In this document: positions 20,401 through 31,490 of the stretch, piece by piece
Layout of the letters: each line of letters opens with the position of its first letter
How positions within the stretch are numbered: position 1 is the stretch's first letter
From: Branchiostoma floridae
Lineage: Eukaryota > Chordata > Leptocardii > Amphioxiformes > Branchiostomatidae
Direction of reading: 5' to 3'
Assembly (NCBI RefSeq): GCF_000003815.2
Contig: NC_049995.1
Span: 12,270,427 to 12,334,426 of the forward strand
Length of the DNA stretch: 64,000 bases
Made by a program: the position numbers and the translations under genes
The notes under the pieces: model-generated
What the model was told of the DNA's origin: nothing
The model's input: the letters and a program-made list of their open reading frames with translations, nothing else
The model's database searches: none

Positions 20401-23356
20401 AATACTGTTTTACTTGTGAATTTGCGTGCATCTCCGAGGAATTCAACATTCAAATCGTCTTTAGCAGATCTTAAGACAACTGTTAGCTTCTTCTGAATCA
20501 TTGAGAAACAACGTTGTTTTACCTGACATATTTTCCCCTATCGTGCCCTCCAGTAGTTCAGCCAGGTACCCCTGGTGAGCCCCACACCGCGATCTCAGTC
20601 CGTCACAGAACGCCTTGAAGGCGCGGTCTCCTTTCAGTTTCAGTATGTGGAGAAAAGCTGCGTTCACTGCAAACTCGGAACTCTGAAAAACATATGCATT
20701 TGTTGAAATAAGGCTAACTTGTTTATGAGCTATGCCGTATCAATATGGATGATTGGATTAAGGCCTTTATTGTACATTTTTGGGCTAAGTACATTGGCAT
20801 AATAACACAGAGTCATACACATTTTTGTACATATCTAAACGTCCAATCTACTCTAGTAAAGTGCACATTCGACTTCCTCTCGCTTCTTGGTATTGTCATG
20901 CAAAACGGAAGACTTTATTTGACCGTCTATAGCATGCTACAAATAATACTTAATATTACATTATATCAGTATGACAATTCTTATACCTTACATTTTGAAA
21001 CACATTACATTAAATATTTGTATCCAATATCATTAGTTGCGATGATTGCAAGGGTACTATGTATTTGGCAACATGTGTACAAAGGTAAATAAATAAAGCG
21101 TTGCCCCTTTCATTGATACCACCGGAGAGTTTATTTGTTGACATAACCAACCCTTGGCACACGAATATAAACAAAACAAAATCCCTTTTCTCTATCTCAC
21201 GACCTACCCTCAACCCCTGCCAAGCCATCTTTTATGTAGCCGGTAAGAACGATACAATATCAATAAATCGCTACACAATTGACGAGTCAACAAAAACTAT
21301 AGGGGTTAACTACCTGCTACGCTCAGTGAAATATACAATACAAACTATCTTCAGCTTGACTTTGTCTTACAATGCTTCCTATTGGACATCTAAAATTGTC
21401 TTAATTCATAATTAGGGCATAAAAGACCAGTTTCTTCCAGATCATTTCAGTGTCACTGACGAAAGATAGTGGATACTATCTGAAATGTCTGATCGTTTCC
21501 AAAATCATATCCAGTTGCTTGAGTAACTGCTTTTTTGTCATACAATTATCTTTACACGTAGTGACCGACGAAAACCGAAATTTTCACAGATTTTATTTGG
21601 AAATAAGCTAGTTGTATTTACTGTAAATATTTGTATCTTTGTTGCTATGTTGTCAAGAGGAATTGTGATTCAACATTTGAAACCGAACAAGCGATAGATG
21701 CGTTCAAAAATAGACCACGGACGGTGTGTATCTAATACGAGTTATCTGACGTTAACTAGATTTATTGGCTGTAAATATTTGTATGTTTGTTGTTGTGTTG
21801 TCAAGAGGAATTGTGACCCAAAATTTGAAACCGAACAAGCGATGGATGCGTTCAAAAATAGACCACGGTGTGTATCCAATACGGGTTATCTGATGTTAGC
21901 TCAATGGTCTCTTTCAACAGCTTGTTTATAGTTAAGGGCCAAAGTGGGACAGTCCAGATTTTAGATCAGATATGCTTTTGTTGGAAAAAGCTGAAGCTAC
22001 CCCTTGACAAAAGATTTACTAATTTAGCGTTGTAAGTGATATGGCTCAGATCTTCAGATTGACACATTGACTAATTCTAGTATTTTTCTTCGCAACCGAA
22101 GAAGATACAAATGTACCAGTAGCAGTATATGTGACTAACTCGTGTTAGTAGCACATTTGCCACACGAATGTAGCGATTTCTTTTTGCATGGTTTGATTAA
22201 TTTATTTTTGAGATAAAAAAAAAGGATATCTGTGTTCTAAATTTGGATATCTGTGTCCTAGATAGAATGAGGGTACACAAACACACTTGTCTGAAAGATA
22301 CATTGACTTATGAAACGCCCTCCCCTAAGGTAGTATCAGTTCGTAGTGTATTTTTCTAAGGTATTCTTTACGTCGTTCCGCTCCAAAGCTAATGGCTTAA
22401 GGGATTTACTTTCTGTGTGATTTGGCTTATAGATCAAACAAGCCGTTCAAATATTGAATGTATCAGGTAATGTAGAGTGATACGCACTACTTAGTGAGTA
22501 GGCAGCGAGGTAATACAGTAGGAAGTTGTAGGAAAATGGGCGCTTTGTGTATCAATACGCCTCCTGTCATCGATAGAGACTAAGCGACGACGGAAGGGAT
22601 TATTAAGTGACTGTATATCATCCCTGTGAGGTTATCGTGTTTAAGTGTAGTGGTACATAGCTGGAAAATTGTGCTGTTTTTTGGCGACGCCACGGGGACG
22701 GAGCCTGTAGGGTGGTATCGTTTTGAAGGCACTAAATTCGGCACACTGCATATACCGTGATGTGTTTTAATAACGTCTGAAATGATCTTGATATGCATAG
22801 GAACATCCTAATGTCTGCCCTGAGCGATTTTGTGTACATGTTCGCCTATTGTCAAGTAAAATAAATAAATTATTCTTTCACCCCACTAGCAGAAATGTGA
22901 CTGAAGCATAACTTTTACAATTCAGATTTCCAACTCACCTTTCTATGTAGTGTCTAGTGTGGCTTCTAGTCTTAACATATGAGATGAGAACTATCTCCTT
23001 GCTAAGGATTTTTATGTCATAGATATCTATGTAACCTTTCTATGTAGTATGACTGCTTCGTCCTGGAAGTTGAGAACCGTTCCTCCCGATTTTTATAATG
23101 CAGATATTAACGTAACCCGTCTATGCAGTATGACTGCTTCGTCTTGAAAGTTGAAAACTTTCCTAGCTCCCAAAAAGGCTTTTTACAACGCAGATATTCA
23201 ACAAACCTTTCTATGTAGTATGACTGCTTCGTCTTGGAAGTTGAGAACTTTCCTCCCGATAAGAAAGCTGAAGAGTCTAGAAGGCTTGAGCGTGTTGAGT
23301 TCCCTCACCAGGGTACTGTGATGGCGGAGTAAGATGGCCTGGTGCTCGACACTCAT
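17424..23356 (-). CDS. CARD plus death-domain adaptor (RAIDD/CRADD-like), six coding exons
   Basis: Exons in transcript order: 23356-23207, 20682-20523, 20127-20001, 19116-18995, 18357-18214, 17719-17424. All are GT-AG with consistent phases; the product is 332 aa. Residues 1 to ~100 form a CARD (LVRELNTLKPSRLFSFLIG, VNAAFLHILKLKGDRAFKAF). Residues ~105-186 form a death domain (ALARPLGWAALPRDLGVPVR, VIESCKREN, LVHCLIRWMDC, LLDELVNSLYRLNLGYV). CARD followed by DD is the layout of RAIDD/CRADD, the adaptor that recruits caspase-2 to the PIDDosome. Unlike CRADD (~200 aa) it has a ~145-residue C-terminal tail rich in Ser, Thr, Arg and Gly, with no recognised domain. The starting ATG lies 5 bases inside its exon, and the frame is open upstream to the acceptor, so an N-terminal extension (see 29215) is possible. 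Exon-end duplications surround three splice sites. Confidence 0.88.
19194..19228 (-). pseudogene. Duplicated 5' fragment of the death-domain exon with acceptor
   Basis: 35 nt of the exon that begins at 19116, with one mismatch, preceded (minus strand) by CGGCCTTTTCCAG, which looks a better acceptor than that of the real exon. Using it runs in frame to a stop at the real acceptor, so it would truncate the death domain. The shared GACAGACCATTAG flank shows the duplication included intron sequence. Confidence 0.85.
19283..19327. mobile_element. Half copy of the Mutator-like MITE
   Basis: AGCGTAAGGAGCCCCTGTAG to GGTACCCAGGCTA matches the right arm of the family at 24005. The left arm is not recognisable. 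It lies just upstream of the tRNA gene. Confidence 0.7.
19390..19462 (+). tRNA. tRNA-Ala (AGC)
   Basis: 73 nt, folds as a full cloverleaf: acceptor GGGGATG/CATCTCC, D arm GCTCAGATGGTAGAGC, anticodon stem CTCGC/GCGAG around loop TTAGCAT (anticodon AGC), T arm with the GATCGATAC loop usual for eukaryotic tRNA-Ala, discriminator A. A and B boxes are intact and a T-rich terminator (TTTCTTTT) follows. One wobble pair sits in the T stem. It has no intron. It lies antisense within an intron of the CARD-DD gene. Confidence 0.95.
20311..20522 (-). repeat. Tandem duplication (~106 bp) abutting a CARD exon donor
   Basis: GTGAATTTGCGTGCAT...GAGAAACAATACTGTTTTAC at 20311-20416 is repeated at 20417-20522, ending exactly at the donor of the exon 20682-20523. 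Confidence 0.75.
21421..21533 (-). repeat. CAAGCAACTGG-family MITE fragment, inverted
   Basis: Reverse complement matches 41446-41550: AAAAGACCAGTTTCTTCCAG, CAGTGTCACTGACGAAAG, GTCTGATCGTTTCCAAAATC, CCAGTTGCTTGAGTAACT. Confidence 0.8.
21610..21905. repeat. Two ~148-bp tandem units
   Basis: Both units contain CTGTAAATATTTGTAT, GTTGTCAAGAGGAATTGTGA and GAAACCGAACAAGCGAT, starting at about 21621 and 21769. Intronic, no coding signal. Confidence 0.85.
22939..23165 (-). repeat. Three extra copies of the CARD exon 3' end with donors
   Basis: The end of the exon 23361-23207 (GCAGTCATACTACATAGAAAG before the donor) recurs at 23165-23117, 23090-23036 and, shorter, 22955-22939. Each is followed on the minus strand by GT. 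The farthest copy has the best donor (GAAAG followed by GTGAGT), while the full exon has GTTTGT. Unit spacing is ~80-100 bp. Confidence 0.85.
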
Positions 23357-23361
23357 GGGGT

Positions 23362-23600
23362 CTGAAACATAAAGGAAAACAGTACTTAGTTCATAACATT
23401 CATGATATAGATTTTAGAATACATTGTTGTAATGGACTGATGGTGTCGAGTACTTTCTTTGCATCTTAGATTCGTGGGGTCTGAAATAAAATAGGAAACA
23501 GTAGTGTTCATAACATTGGTATGTTTAGAAGACATTGTTGCAATGGACTGATGGCGTTGAGTGCTTTCTTTGCATCTTAGAGGTCTCGGGTTCAAATCCT
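23362..23600 (-). repeat. Tandem pair (~119 bp) copying the CARD exon acceptor, with tRNA-like end
   Basis: The acceptor and first bases of the CARD exon (CAG then ACCCCATGAG at 23361) are repeated at 23480 as CAG then ACCCCACGAA, where ATG has become ACG. The units share ACATTGTTGTAATGGACTGA and CTTTCTTTGCATCTTAGA. The outer unit ends in GGGTTCAAATCC, a tRNA B-box. Confidence 0.75.
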
Positions 23601-24004
23601 GGACGGGTGAAAGACTTCAAGACTGACTCTCTCTTCATAGTACTGAACACTCGCGAGCAATAGCGCTAGCGTAGTTATGAGAAAGAGTTTTTGTGTTTGA
23701 CATGCACCACCACAAGTTGACTAGCTCTCTGCTGTAATGCTTTCATGGCTATGTGGAACAAGGGCTACAGATATGATAGGCACCATCCTATACACCGCAA
23801 CGTTTGGCAATAATGATAACTATTTCTAAAACTTGGAACACTCGTCACTTGTCACAGTGAATGCGATAATTCCACAAAAAGTTGTCAATATCCATAAAAT
23901 TTGAATAAAACTGACAAAAACTCCTTTAAAGGTATGAATGTGTGATGAAACACATTAAAAAAGTCACAGATTTTGAAAAATTCTACCGTCCATTCGAAGC
24001 ACCA

Positions 24005-24120
24005 TAGCCTGGGTACCATCCTATTTCTACCGGGGCTCCTTACACTCACTTCCCTACAAAAAAATTTTAGGGGTAGCGAGTGTAAGGAGCCCCGGTAGAA
24101 TACGGATGGTACCCAGGCTA
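24005..24120. mobile_element. Mutator-like MITE with perfect 9-bp target duplication
   Basis: Near-perfect 116-bp palindrome starting TAGCCTGGGTACCATCCTAT and containing CTACCGGGGCTCCTTACACT. Flanked by GAAGCACCA at 23996-24004 and again at 24121-24129. The 9-bp duplication and long TIRs point to a Mutator-type transposase acting in trans. Confidence 0.92.
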
Positions 24121-24447
24121 GAAGCACCAGACTTACCGTCCATCGCTACGGCACTTCACACACACAGATAGACCCTAACGGATGAACGCTTACCAGGTAC
24201 ATTTATACCCCATTTTCTGCCACACTGCACTTGTATCCAAAACATCTTACCCGTGTCTTATACCTCACTCCTTATGACACCTACCTAGCATCTCTTAAAG
24301 GAGTTCAATGAGCATCAAAGGTTTGGCACTGTTTGTTTTTCCCAGATACACACTCCTTAACCCGACCCCCAGCTAAGAAAATGGCGCGGATCACAATTCT
24401 TGAAGAATCCGAAATTTCGAATAAGTCGTTTACGTGTATCATGTGGC

Positions 24448-24640
24448 AAAGTGGTTAGTACGGTTGGCCTGGCATCTTAAAGTTCTGGGTTAGAATTAGC
24501 CTGTGTACCATCCGATTTCTACCGGGGCTCCTTACACTCACATGTAATAGAAATGTTTTTAGGGTAGCGAGTGTAAGGTACCCCGTTAGAAATCGGATGG
24601 AACTCAGGCTAGTTTAGAATCCCTATAAGTTGCACGTTAC
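24448..24640 (+). mobile_element. tRNA-like SINE fragment interrupted by a MITE (24497-24611)
   Basis: TGGCAAAGTGGTTAGTACGG resembles a tRNA A box and GGGTT(T)AGAATCC a B box. The B box is split by a MITE copy (TAGCCTGTGTACCATCCGAT ... CTCAGGCTA, 24497-24611) with duplicated flank GGTTAGAAT/GTTTAGAAT. The empty site would restore TCTGGGTTTAGAATCCC. Confidence 0.75.
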
Positions 24641-27600
24641 AGAGCTATTTGCTCGCTCAATTAAGGAGAAAATGACATAGCTTGTCTCTGTTTGGGATGT
24701 CTTTGAGTTGGAGCGCAATACTGAAGGTCCCGTGTTTGAGAAGAGCCAAATTAAACCTTCTGATACGTTAAAAAACACTTATGGAAAAGAGTAGGAGCCC
24801 TTCCCAGTGGGGTGGATCAAACCTTACCGTCCGGTCTTCCGGTCTTACGTTAATGTACAAAACTGGTGTGTGGTTAGCTAGTTTTGCGAACAAACATTTG
24901 GGAGCTCGGTACTTGCTTGTCTAGTTGTTCGTTACATAAACCAATCAGGAGGTATATCCACAGTTATAGCTTTGATTCTAATAGATCAATGTCGAAATGT
25001 GTTGAGTGATTCACAAGGAAAATAACCTTGACATTTCTGGCTAGCAACGTCGACTTGTTTGTTTTTCTAACAGAACGTTCCCCATGCTAGGGAATGTTCA
25101 CTGTAATAGTGATACTTACTAGTTGACATTGAAGATGTACATGTGTGTCAAAAGTTAAGTTTGCAATGCTAGAAAACGACCTAGGAAGTGTAAAACAGGC
25201 AAAAACAATAAGTGCTGATTATTTTTGTACCTTACAGTAATAATGACTCAGTAACATGGGTACATTATGAGGGTTTGACCGGGGTTGACACAGAAATTCT
25301 GTCTTTAGATCAACACTATCAATTGTTTTGGTTTTGAACTCAACCCACCCGAAACAGGTCCTTTGTTTCGAGAACATAAAAGAGGCGGCATAGAAAGGTT
25401 TACTTCTTATGTTCGCGGCAGTTCAGCAGAGTTTACATCACTTACAAAGGTCCGTAACCTCTATTGATATCAAACGTTTACTTTCACAACATCGCGAGTG
25501 GAAAAGAAAATATGCTTTAGGATTAGTATATGTCCCATTGTTGTGAGGGCACATAACAGCTGAAAGGAAGGTTATACACTAGGACTGTGTAAGTGTAGAA
25601 GAACGTGTATGTGTAGAATAATTAAGGTACAGGTCCGTGTACCTACAAGCGTACCTGTGCCTACAATATTATTCAGGTTAAGGTCCGGACATGGACGTAG
25701 GGTGTATCTGTCCTTAAATAAGCTAAAGAACTAGTGGGTACCATCTTTAGATTATAGCTGTTAATAAGATGACTGTCCTAACAATTTAAAACCTGTAAAA
25801 CGGGATGACATTTTGATTTTTGATATTCTTGTTTTTAACTTGCAAACATGTAAGTTGCTACATTTGTAACTTGTCCAAACTTCTTAATTTCAGGTACCTC
25901 CAACGCCGCGCTTGTACTTGTAACTGTTCCTATTTTTGTGCACAACCGTAGCCAAGGCCACCAAAACAAGTAATCATCAACCAACTAATTAAAGTGGCCT
26001 TCTACAATTTAGCCCCCCTTTCCACAACTAAACCGTTTTCTCTCACATTCTACACAATACGGTAAAACAACTACGTCGTACAGGTCTTAGCGCCCTTTTC
26101 AACTCGTTACAAACACATCAAAGCGCGATTGTATTTTCCAACTGGGCCGCGAAACAGGGCAAGTATTTGGTGGCAATTAATGGGTTCTTATCCTTGTTAT
26201 CGGCGGTTAATGACTTACTAATAGCTTTTGTCACATAAAGCTGTTTGTTCACATGTTGACAGTTGAAGAAAAACTTTCAAGGCCACTTGAAGTAGACACA
26301 GTTACCAGTTCCCTCTAGCTGTCTGTGGATTTTTAAAAGGTCACAGGTTTTGGGTACTTTGGGCTAACTTAGCTGGGTTATGCCCCTTCTAGTGACTTTG
26401 ACTGCCGAAATTTGGGCTAACTTAGCTGTCTTAGCTGGGTTATGCCCCTTTGGTTACTCTCTTTGACTGCCAAAAGTATTTTAAACGAATTTCATTGACA
26501 AAGAAGTCTACCTGTTAAGATTCATTTCTAAAATCGTGTACTCGTCTACTTACTAATAGGTACTTATCGACGATTAATTATGTTTTAACCTGCTTCGTCT
26601 TTAGCAAAACCGTATGACGTCCTAAGACGTGTGCCCACGCCGTAAGAGTGCCGGCGGTATGTACCTACCCATTATACCGTGAAGGGTATACATTTGTACA
26701 TGCCGTCATTCGACATGATCCAGAACGTGCTTCCGGAGTTTGCAAAAGGAGAGAGACAATATTTGAGCACTCGAGAAGAGCTACAAACTGCAGTGCTCAA
26801 CAACAAAACTCTAATGTAAGTGTCTCGAAGGTCAAGTATGGAAGTATTCTGACAATACAGACACTACTTATAGCGAACAGAGGTACATGTCCCTTACTGT
26901 TTTAAGGTACACAGACCTAGTATAGACTATAACATGTCTTACTTATATATGTACAAAAAAATACCGTCGTTCCTCAACTCCTCCTTGCCCCCACTAGCCC
27001 CTTTTCCTTCATACCCCATACAACACTGTAAAAAACAAAACACGTAGCTCCAAATCGCAGTGCCCCTTTACTAATCGTAACAAATACACCGAGATGCGAT
27101 TGTATTTTTCAACTAGGCCGCGAAACAGGGCAAGTATTTGGTGACAATTAGTGGGACCTTATCCTTGTTATCGGCTTTTAATGGCTAACCAATATTCAGT
27201 GGATGATAAAACTGTTTACATACTTTGACGTCTAAAACAAAAACTCCGAAGGCCACTTCAAGTAGACACAGTGACTAATTTCCTCTACGTAGATGTACAA
27301 ACGACGCCTTGGGTTTTCGTATCTTTTTCTATCCTACCTTAAAGTTTAATAAATAGGATTTAGAAATACTGAATACTTAAAATCCTGCTCTAGACAATAT
27401 AATGCAACATTTTATTCGTATATGTCCGTATATGAAATATCAGCAAGCGAACTGATTTCTTTAGTGCAGATACGTATGATTTGGTTAAAGTACGGCAGCC
27501 CCTGGGATGGTAGTTTTGTACCTTGAACCTTATTGAGAGAAGTAATTCTACCGCAAACTAAAAATAGAGAGTCGCTTAGAGGCTTCAAACAATGTCGGCT

Positions 27601-28690
27601 ACTGTACTACACAGTAAGCGATACGTTAAATGGGTATATATCATTGATAACATCGTCCAGGTGGGAACGACTGACGGACACTATTGAAGTATACAACGTC
27701 AAAAGCTCATTAAAAGTCATGACGCTGGAGATACGAAGTTGTTTTGAACATAAACATTATTCATAAAGCGAAAAGCTAGCCAGACTTACAACTGAAGAAA
27801 GTTTGATTGCTTGATTAGTTTATTAGTTAGTTATTTGATTTGTTGATCATTTGGTTGATAAAATGTATAGGGACGGTACTACAGCAAAAATATGTGAGTC
27901 ACTTTAGATAATATCACAATTTGGGGTAAGATGATAGGACTCAGTTGTACGCTGCACGGTTCCATATCTTCATTTTACATATACATTAAAGACGTATTCT
28001 TGTGAATTCATAACACAGATGGCATTCCCACCTAAAATTGTTCTTGTATAGCAATTGCTTGCAGGGTATAATTTTATGTAGCACTTATAGTCCCCTTGAA
28101 TATTGGGTCAATTAAGTATTCCAATTTTTTTTATTGATTTTGTGATTGGTTGGTTGCGACGGAAGAGACTTGAGACTCATTTGGTTGGTTGGTGGATGGA
28201 TGGTGGTTACGTGTGAAGGAATTTTACATATTCAGGGTCCTGTCATATTCGTCGAATAGTCGCGGTACTTTGATGGAGGTTATGACAGTAAACTGAAGGC
28301 ATTCTTAGGATAACTGTTCATAAGTCGACTCGTATATAAGATTTTCAGCTATCTTTTTACTGAAAGTGATGTTTTAGATCTTTGTCAGTAGTTGCCATTT
28401 TTGCCATATCCTGCATGAACCTTCTACATCAGAATTCTACGACGACTTATAACGAATGTGACCTGTAAGAGTGCCGGGAATACATGTACGTCCTTTGATA
28501 GTTAACTGTACCGTTAGAGAACATGTCATCATCATACGTACGTGATCCGAAACATGTTTCCAGAATTTCCGATGAGAGTTCTAGAAGGCCAACATCTGAG
28601 CACTTTACGGAAATCACAGACTCCCAAGCTTATCAGCAAAACTCTCATACAGGAAATACAGGTGTATCAATAGTGGAGTGTATAACAATT
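24641..28690. other. Long non-coding stretch between the CARD exon and the 29.2 kb exon
   Basis: Apart from the duplications noted I see no exon with paired splice sites. A short tandem (GGGCTAACTTAGCTGGGTTA) lies at 26360-26445. Confidence 0.5.
26020..27295. repeat. Segmental duplication pair ~970 bp apart
   Basis: About 270 bp at 26020-26320 and 27010-27295 share GCGATTGTATTTT, GGCCGCGAAACAGGGCAAGT, CTTATCCTTGTTATCGGC and GGCCACTT(C/G)AAGTAGACACAGT. A weaker copy of the intervening 26640-26830 segment is seen near 28465-28670. Non-coding. Confidence 0.75.
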
Positions 28691-28699
28691 TGATGACTT

Positions 28700-29200
28700 T
28701 TAACGAATGGAGTACCAAAAGCGTGGCACACCGCACATGCATGTTATACACAACGACAAGAATCTAGCGTATGTTTGTCAAGCAACGGGCCACTGAGGGT
28801 GTTTAAAAACAAATGGAAACTCCAAAGCTTATCATCAAAACCTCATATAAGTGTATCAATGGTGGGGTATAGAAGTATCATAACAATGAAATGGAATACA
28901 AACGGCGTGGTACACCACACATGCGTGTTATAGACAACGAAAACGAACCTAGACCACTGAGAGTACGTAAAAATTAAGGGAATCTTTATTGTAAAGATAT
29001 ACTCACGATGTACGACCCATTCTATGAATTGCAGGTGTAGAGGTGTCGTAACAGTTAAATGACCAGTTTTATCAAATAGAATACCAACAGCGTGGCACAC
29101 CGCACATGCATATTATTATAGACAACGACAAAGCGTTAGAGCGTGCTTGCCAATCAACAGATCACTGAAAGTGCGTAAAAATTAGGGGAATCTGTCTTGT
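28700..29200 (-). repeat. ~185-bp tandem units, including a copied exon end at 29007-29028
   Basis: GTGGCACACCGCACATGC or a close variant starts at 28723, 28907 and 29092. The minus-strand sequence at 29028-29007 copies the end and GTGAGT donor of the exon ending at 29215 (ATAGAATGGGTCGTACATC). Confidence 0.8.
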
Positions 29201-29214
29201 AAAGGTATACTCAC

Positions 29215-29400
29215 GATGTACGACCCATTCTATGAAGGGCAGGTGTTCGAAGTCGTGCTGGTGAAGATCGTCCATCTTCGTGGAGTACATTAGGTAGCGA
29301 AGTCTGTCCTGCGCACGGACGTACGTCCGACGATTCCCTGGCGACACGCCTAAGTGCAACATCGTCGCTCTCCGTGGGTCTTCGGGGATGGAATCTTTGT
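29215..29400 (-). CDS. Candidate exon, possibly a 5' exon of the CARD-DD gene
   Basis: The minus-strand frame reads DPRRATMLHLGVSPGNRR, TYVRAQDRLRYLMYSTKMDD, HDFEHLPFIEWVVH and ends at a good donor (CATC then GTGAGT, exon end 29215, phase 1). The CARD exon acceptor at 23361 accepts phase 1 in the CARD frame (H-P-M-S-V-E-H), so this could add ~50 residues N-terminal to the CARD. The 5' boundary is unclear (about 29344 if it starts at the internal ATG). No domain recognised. Alternatives are a separate gene or a chance frame. Confidence 0.4.
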
Positions 29401-31398
29401 CTTCGGGTGGCGGAAATAGACAGGTATTTGGCTAGATCTGACAGGTCCTGAGGAGTTTCAGACCTGCTCTGTGGGGCTTATTTACATAAACACGCCGCCT
29501 TAGAAACCAGCGGTGAAGGGTGAAAAGGGCTACTTGTCTTGTAAGGACTCTACCACTGTTGTCCCCTTAAGGGATTTACCTTAACTACACCTTAAATAAT
29601 CTCCTTTAAGATTAACGTTCACAATTCAATTCACGATACATATTATTATTTTAATGTATCTTTACACATGGTCGTAACATAGAAAGTAAATGGATGCTTT
29701 TTGATATGAAATATTTTGATGTCGTACCTGTAAGGCCCCTTTTAAGAGAGTGGACTCTCCCCTGTACGAGGGGTAGGGGGTATTTGACACCGAGCGACCC
29801 TAGTCATTTCAAGGAGAACAATACAAACAATGTAACACCGGGCCGTACAAAGGTAGCGATGCGGGGTTTTACGTTACCTGCTTACATGGTTTTGTGTTCG
29901 GGCGACGCTAGATGCCTTCGTTGCTTCGATACACATCTGGTCAGTAGGGGGTGGGGTAGCTGGAGAAAACGCAGCAGAAAATTTGTTAAACCTAGATTCC
30001 AGGTATAACGAGACGTGTTCTGAATGGTTTAACGAATGGCGGGATAATCTTACACCCCCTCGGCTCTCTCTGTGGTAATTTCACGGCCGTTGAGCATGAA
30101 GGGATATAATTGAAGCCTGTGATGACATTTAATATCGGCAGCTTTTGTGGAAGAAAAACAAGACGACTTCTAGTGGTATACACGGAACTAAAGTAATTGG
30201 GGATAGACTTAAGCGGTCTGGAAGAACAGACATTGCTGTACATCGTCAAAACGCAGATCATTGAGATACAGCTTTACTTGATTAACCAGCGAAAGTACCA
30301 AATATTTTCAAATGTAGCTTATTCTCTACTGATTATATGTTTCACTTTCTGCTTAATAACATATGCGTCTCGGGCAAACAGCGACTGGGGCTTCTGTGAA
30401 TCTTCTGTGGTAGGTTATTACAAGATCTTGTTGAAATTAAACAAATAAATATTGCCTCGCTCAAATACTTCAAGAGGCCTTTTTAGACCGAGCTAGTCAG
30501 GGAAACTAAGAAAAACAGGAGTAAGAGTACCCCTTTAAAACTTTAATATCAGAAGTTTCTTATCCAGCAAACAGGCTAGTCAGGAAACCACACCATTACA
30601 ATGACCCTTCACGCCCCCTGGTTTTGATTGGAATAAGCCGAACATGATCCGCTTCATCCCATTGGCTTAACAGATCTGCGCCAATGACCCGGATGTCAAC
30701 AAAATGGCGTCACATTTCTAATGTGATTTTGCAGGAGACATTGATACGCCTGTCGCTTGTTCGGTGGGTACAATGATAAGTCTGGCTTCATTGAAACTTG
30801 CAGCAGTTCGGTGAAATCACGCGTGTCCGTTTATTCTGTGGTTCAATGGTGTTTAAGCCATAAATAGACCGCGGGAGACCGATATTTTAAGCCTTACGAT
30901 CACATGACACTCGATCTAAAGTTTCAAAGGCATCAGAATTAAACATTTCTACGCACAAGGGATCTGTTAACTAAGAAATCACGCAAAACGACACTATTAA
31001 AGAAATTAAGAAAGTCAGCGCTTCAGCCACTCAGAGACTTGTCTCGCTTTATTTTCAATCTCCTTGATTTTGTCGTAAGGAGACAAAATCACCAATTATG
31101 TCAATCATAAAAAAATTGTACAACTTCATTTTTTTTTAAATTGTATAACTTCATTTTCATTTTCATTTCACTGATGAATGTGGACTCCTTTCGAAACGTC
31201 TATCAAAATTTTTAAAGTATCCAGAAGTAAAGAGTGAATCTTCCTCAATTTTGATGTTTCCTGGATGAGTAACCTTCACAAACATATGTCAATCATAGTT
31301 TGCGCCGAATTCAGATTACCTAATAAACAGACCGATACATTTCATACATTGCTGTCATGCCCTACCAGCATTTCAAAAACTCCCTTTGCCATCTTAAG
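29401..31398. other. Intergenic stretch
   Basis: No exon I can support. Open frames at 29694-30008 and 29992-30448 lack splice or domain evidence. A diverged relative of the CAAGCAACTGG element lies near 31160-31210 (CACTGATGAATGTGGACTCC). Confidence 0.45.
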
Positions 31399-31404
31399 TT
31401 TATT
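31399..31404 (-). terminator. Polyadenylation signal of the B4GALNT1-like gene
   Basis: AATAAA on the minus strand about 87 nt downstream of the stop codon at 31491-31493. Confidence 0.6.
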
Positions 31405-31490
31405 GGGACTGCTATATGCTATACGCTTTGCAATTGAATAGAGTTCTGCCATTTTGTAATGGGTTGGTACAAACCATTGGTAGTTGAGGG

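Larger units (their letters stand above)
20683..23206 (-). other. Intron of the CARD-DD gene, repeat-bearing
   Basis: No exon seen in this 2.5 kb intron apart from exon-fragment copies at its upstream end. It contains the MITE fragment at 21421 and the 148-bp tandem pair at 21610. Confidence 0.5.

Noticed and set aside
29694-30448. Plus- and minus-strand frames near 30 kb
   Set aside because: No paired splice sites, domains or codon pattern. Probably chance frames in repeat-like DNA.
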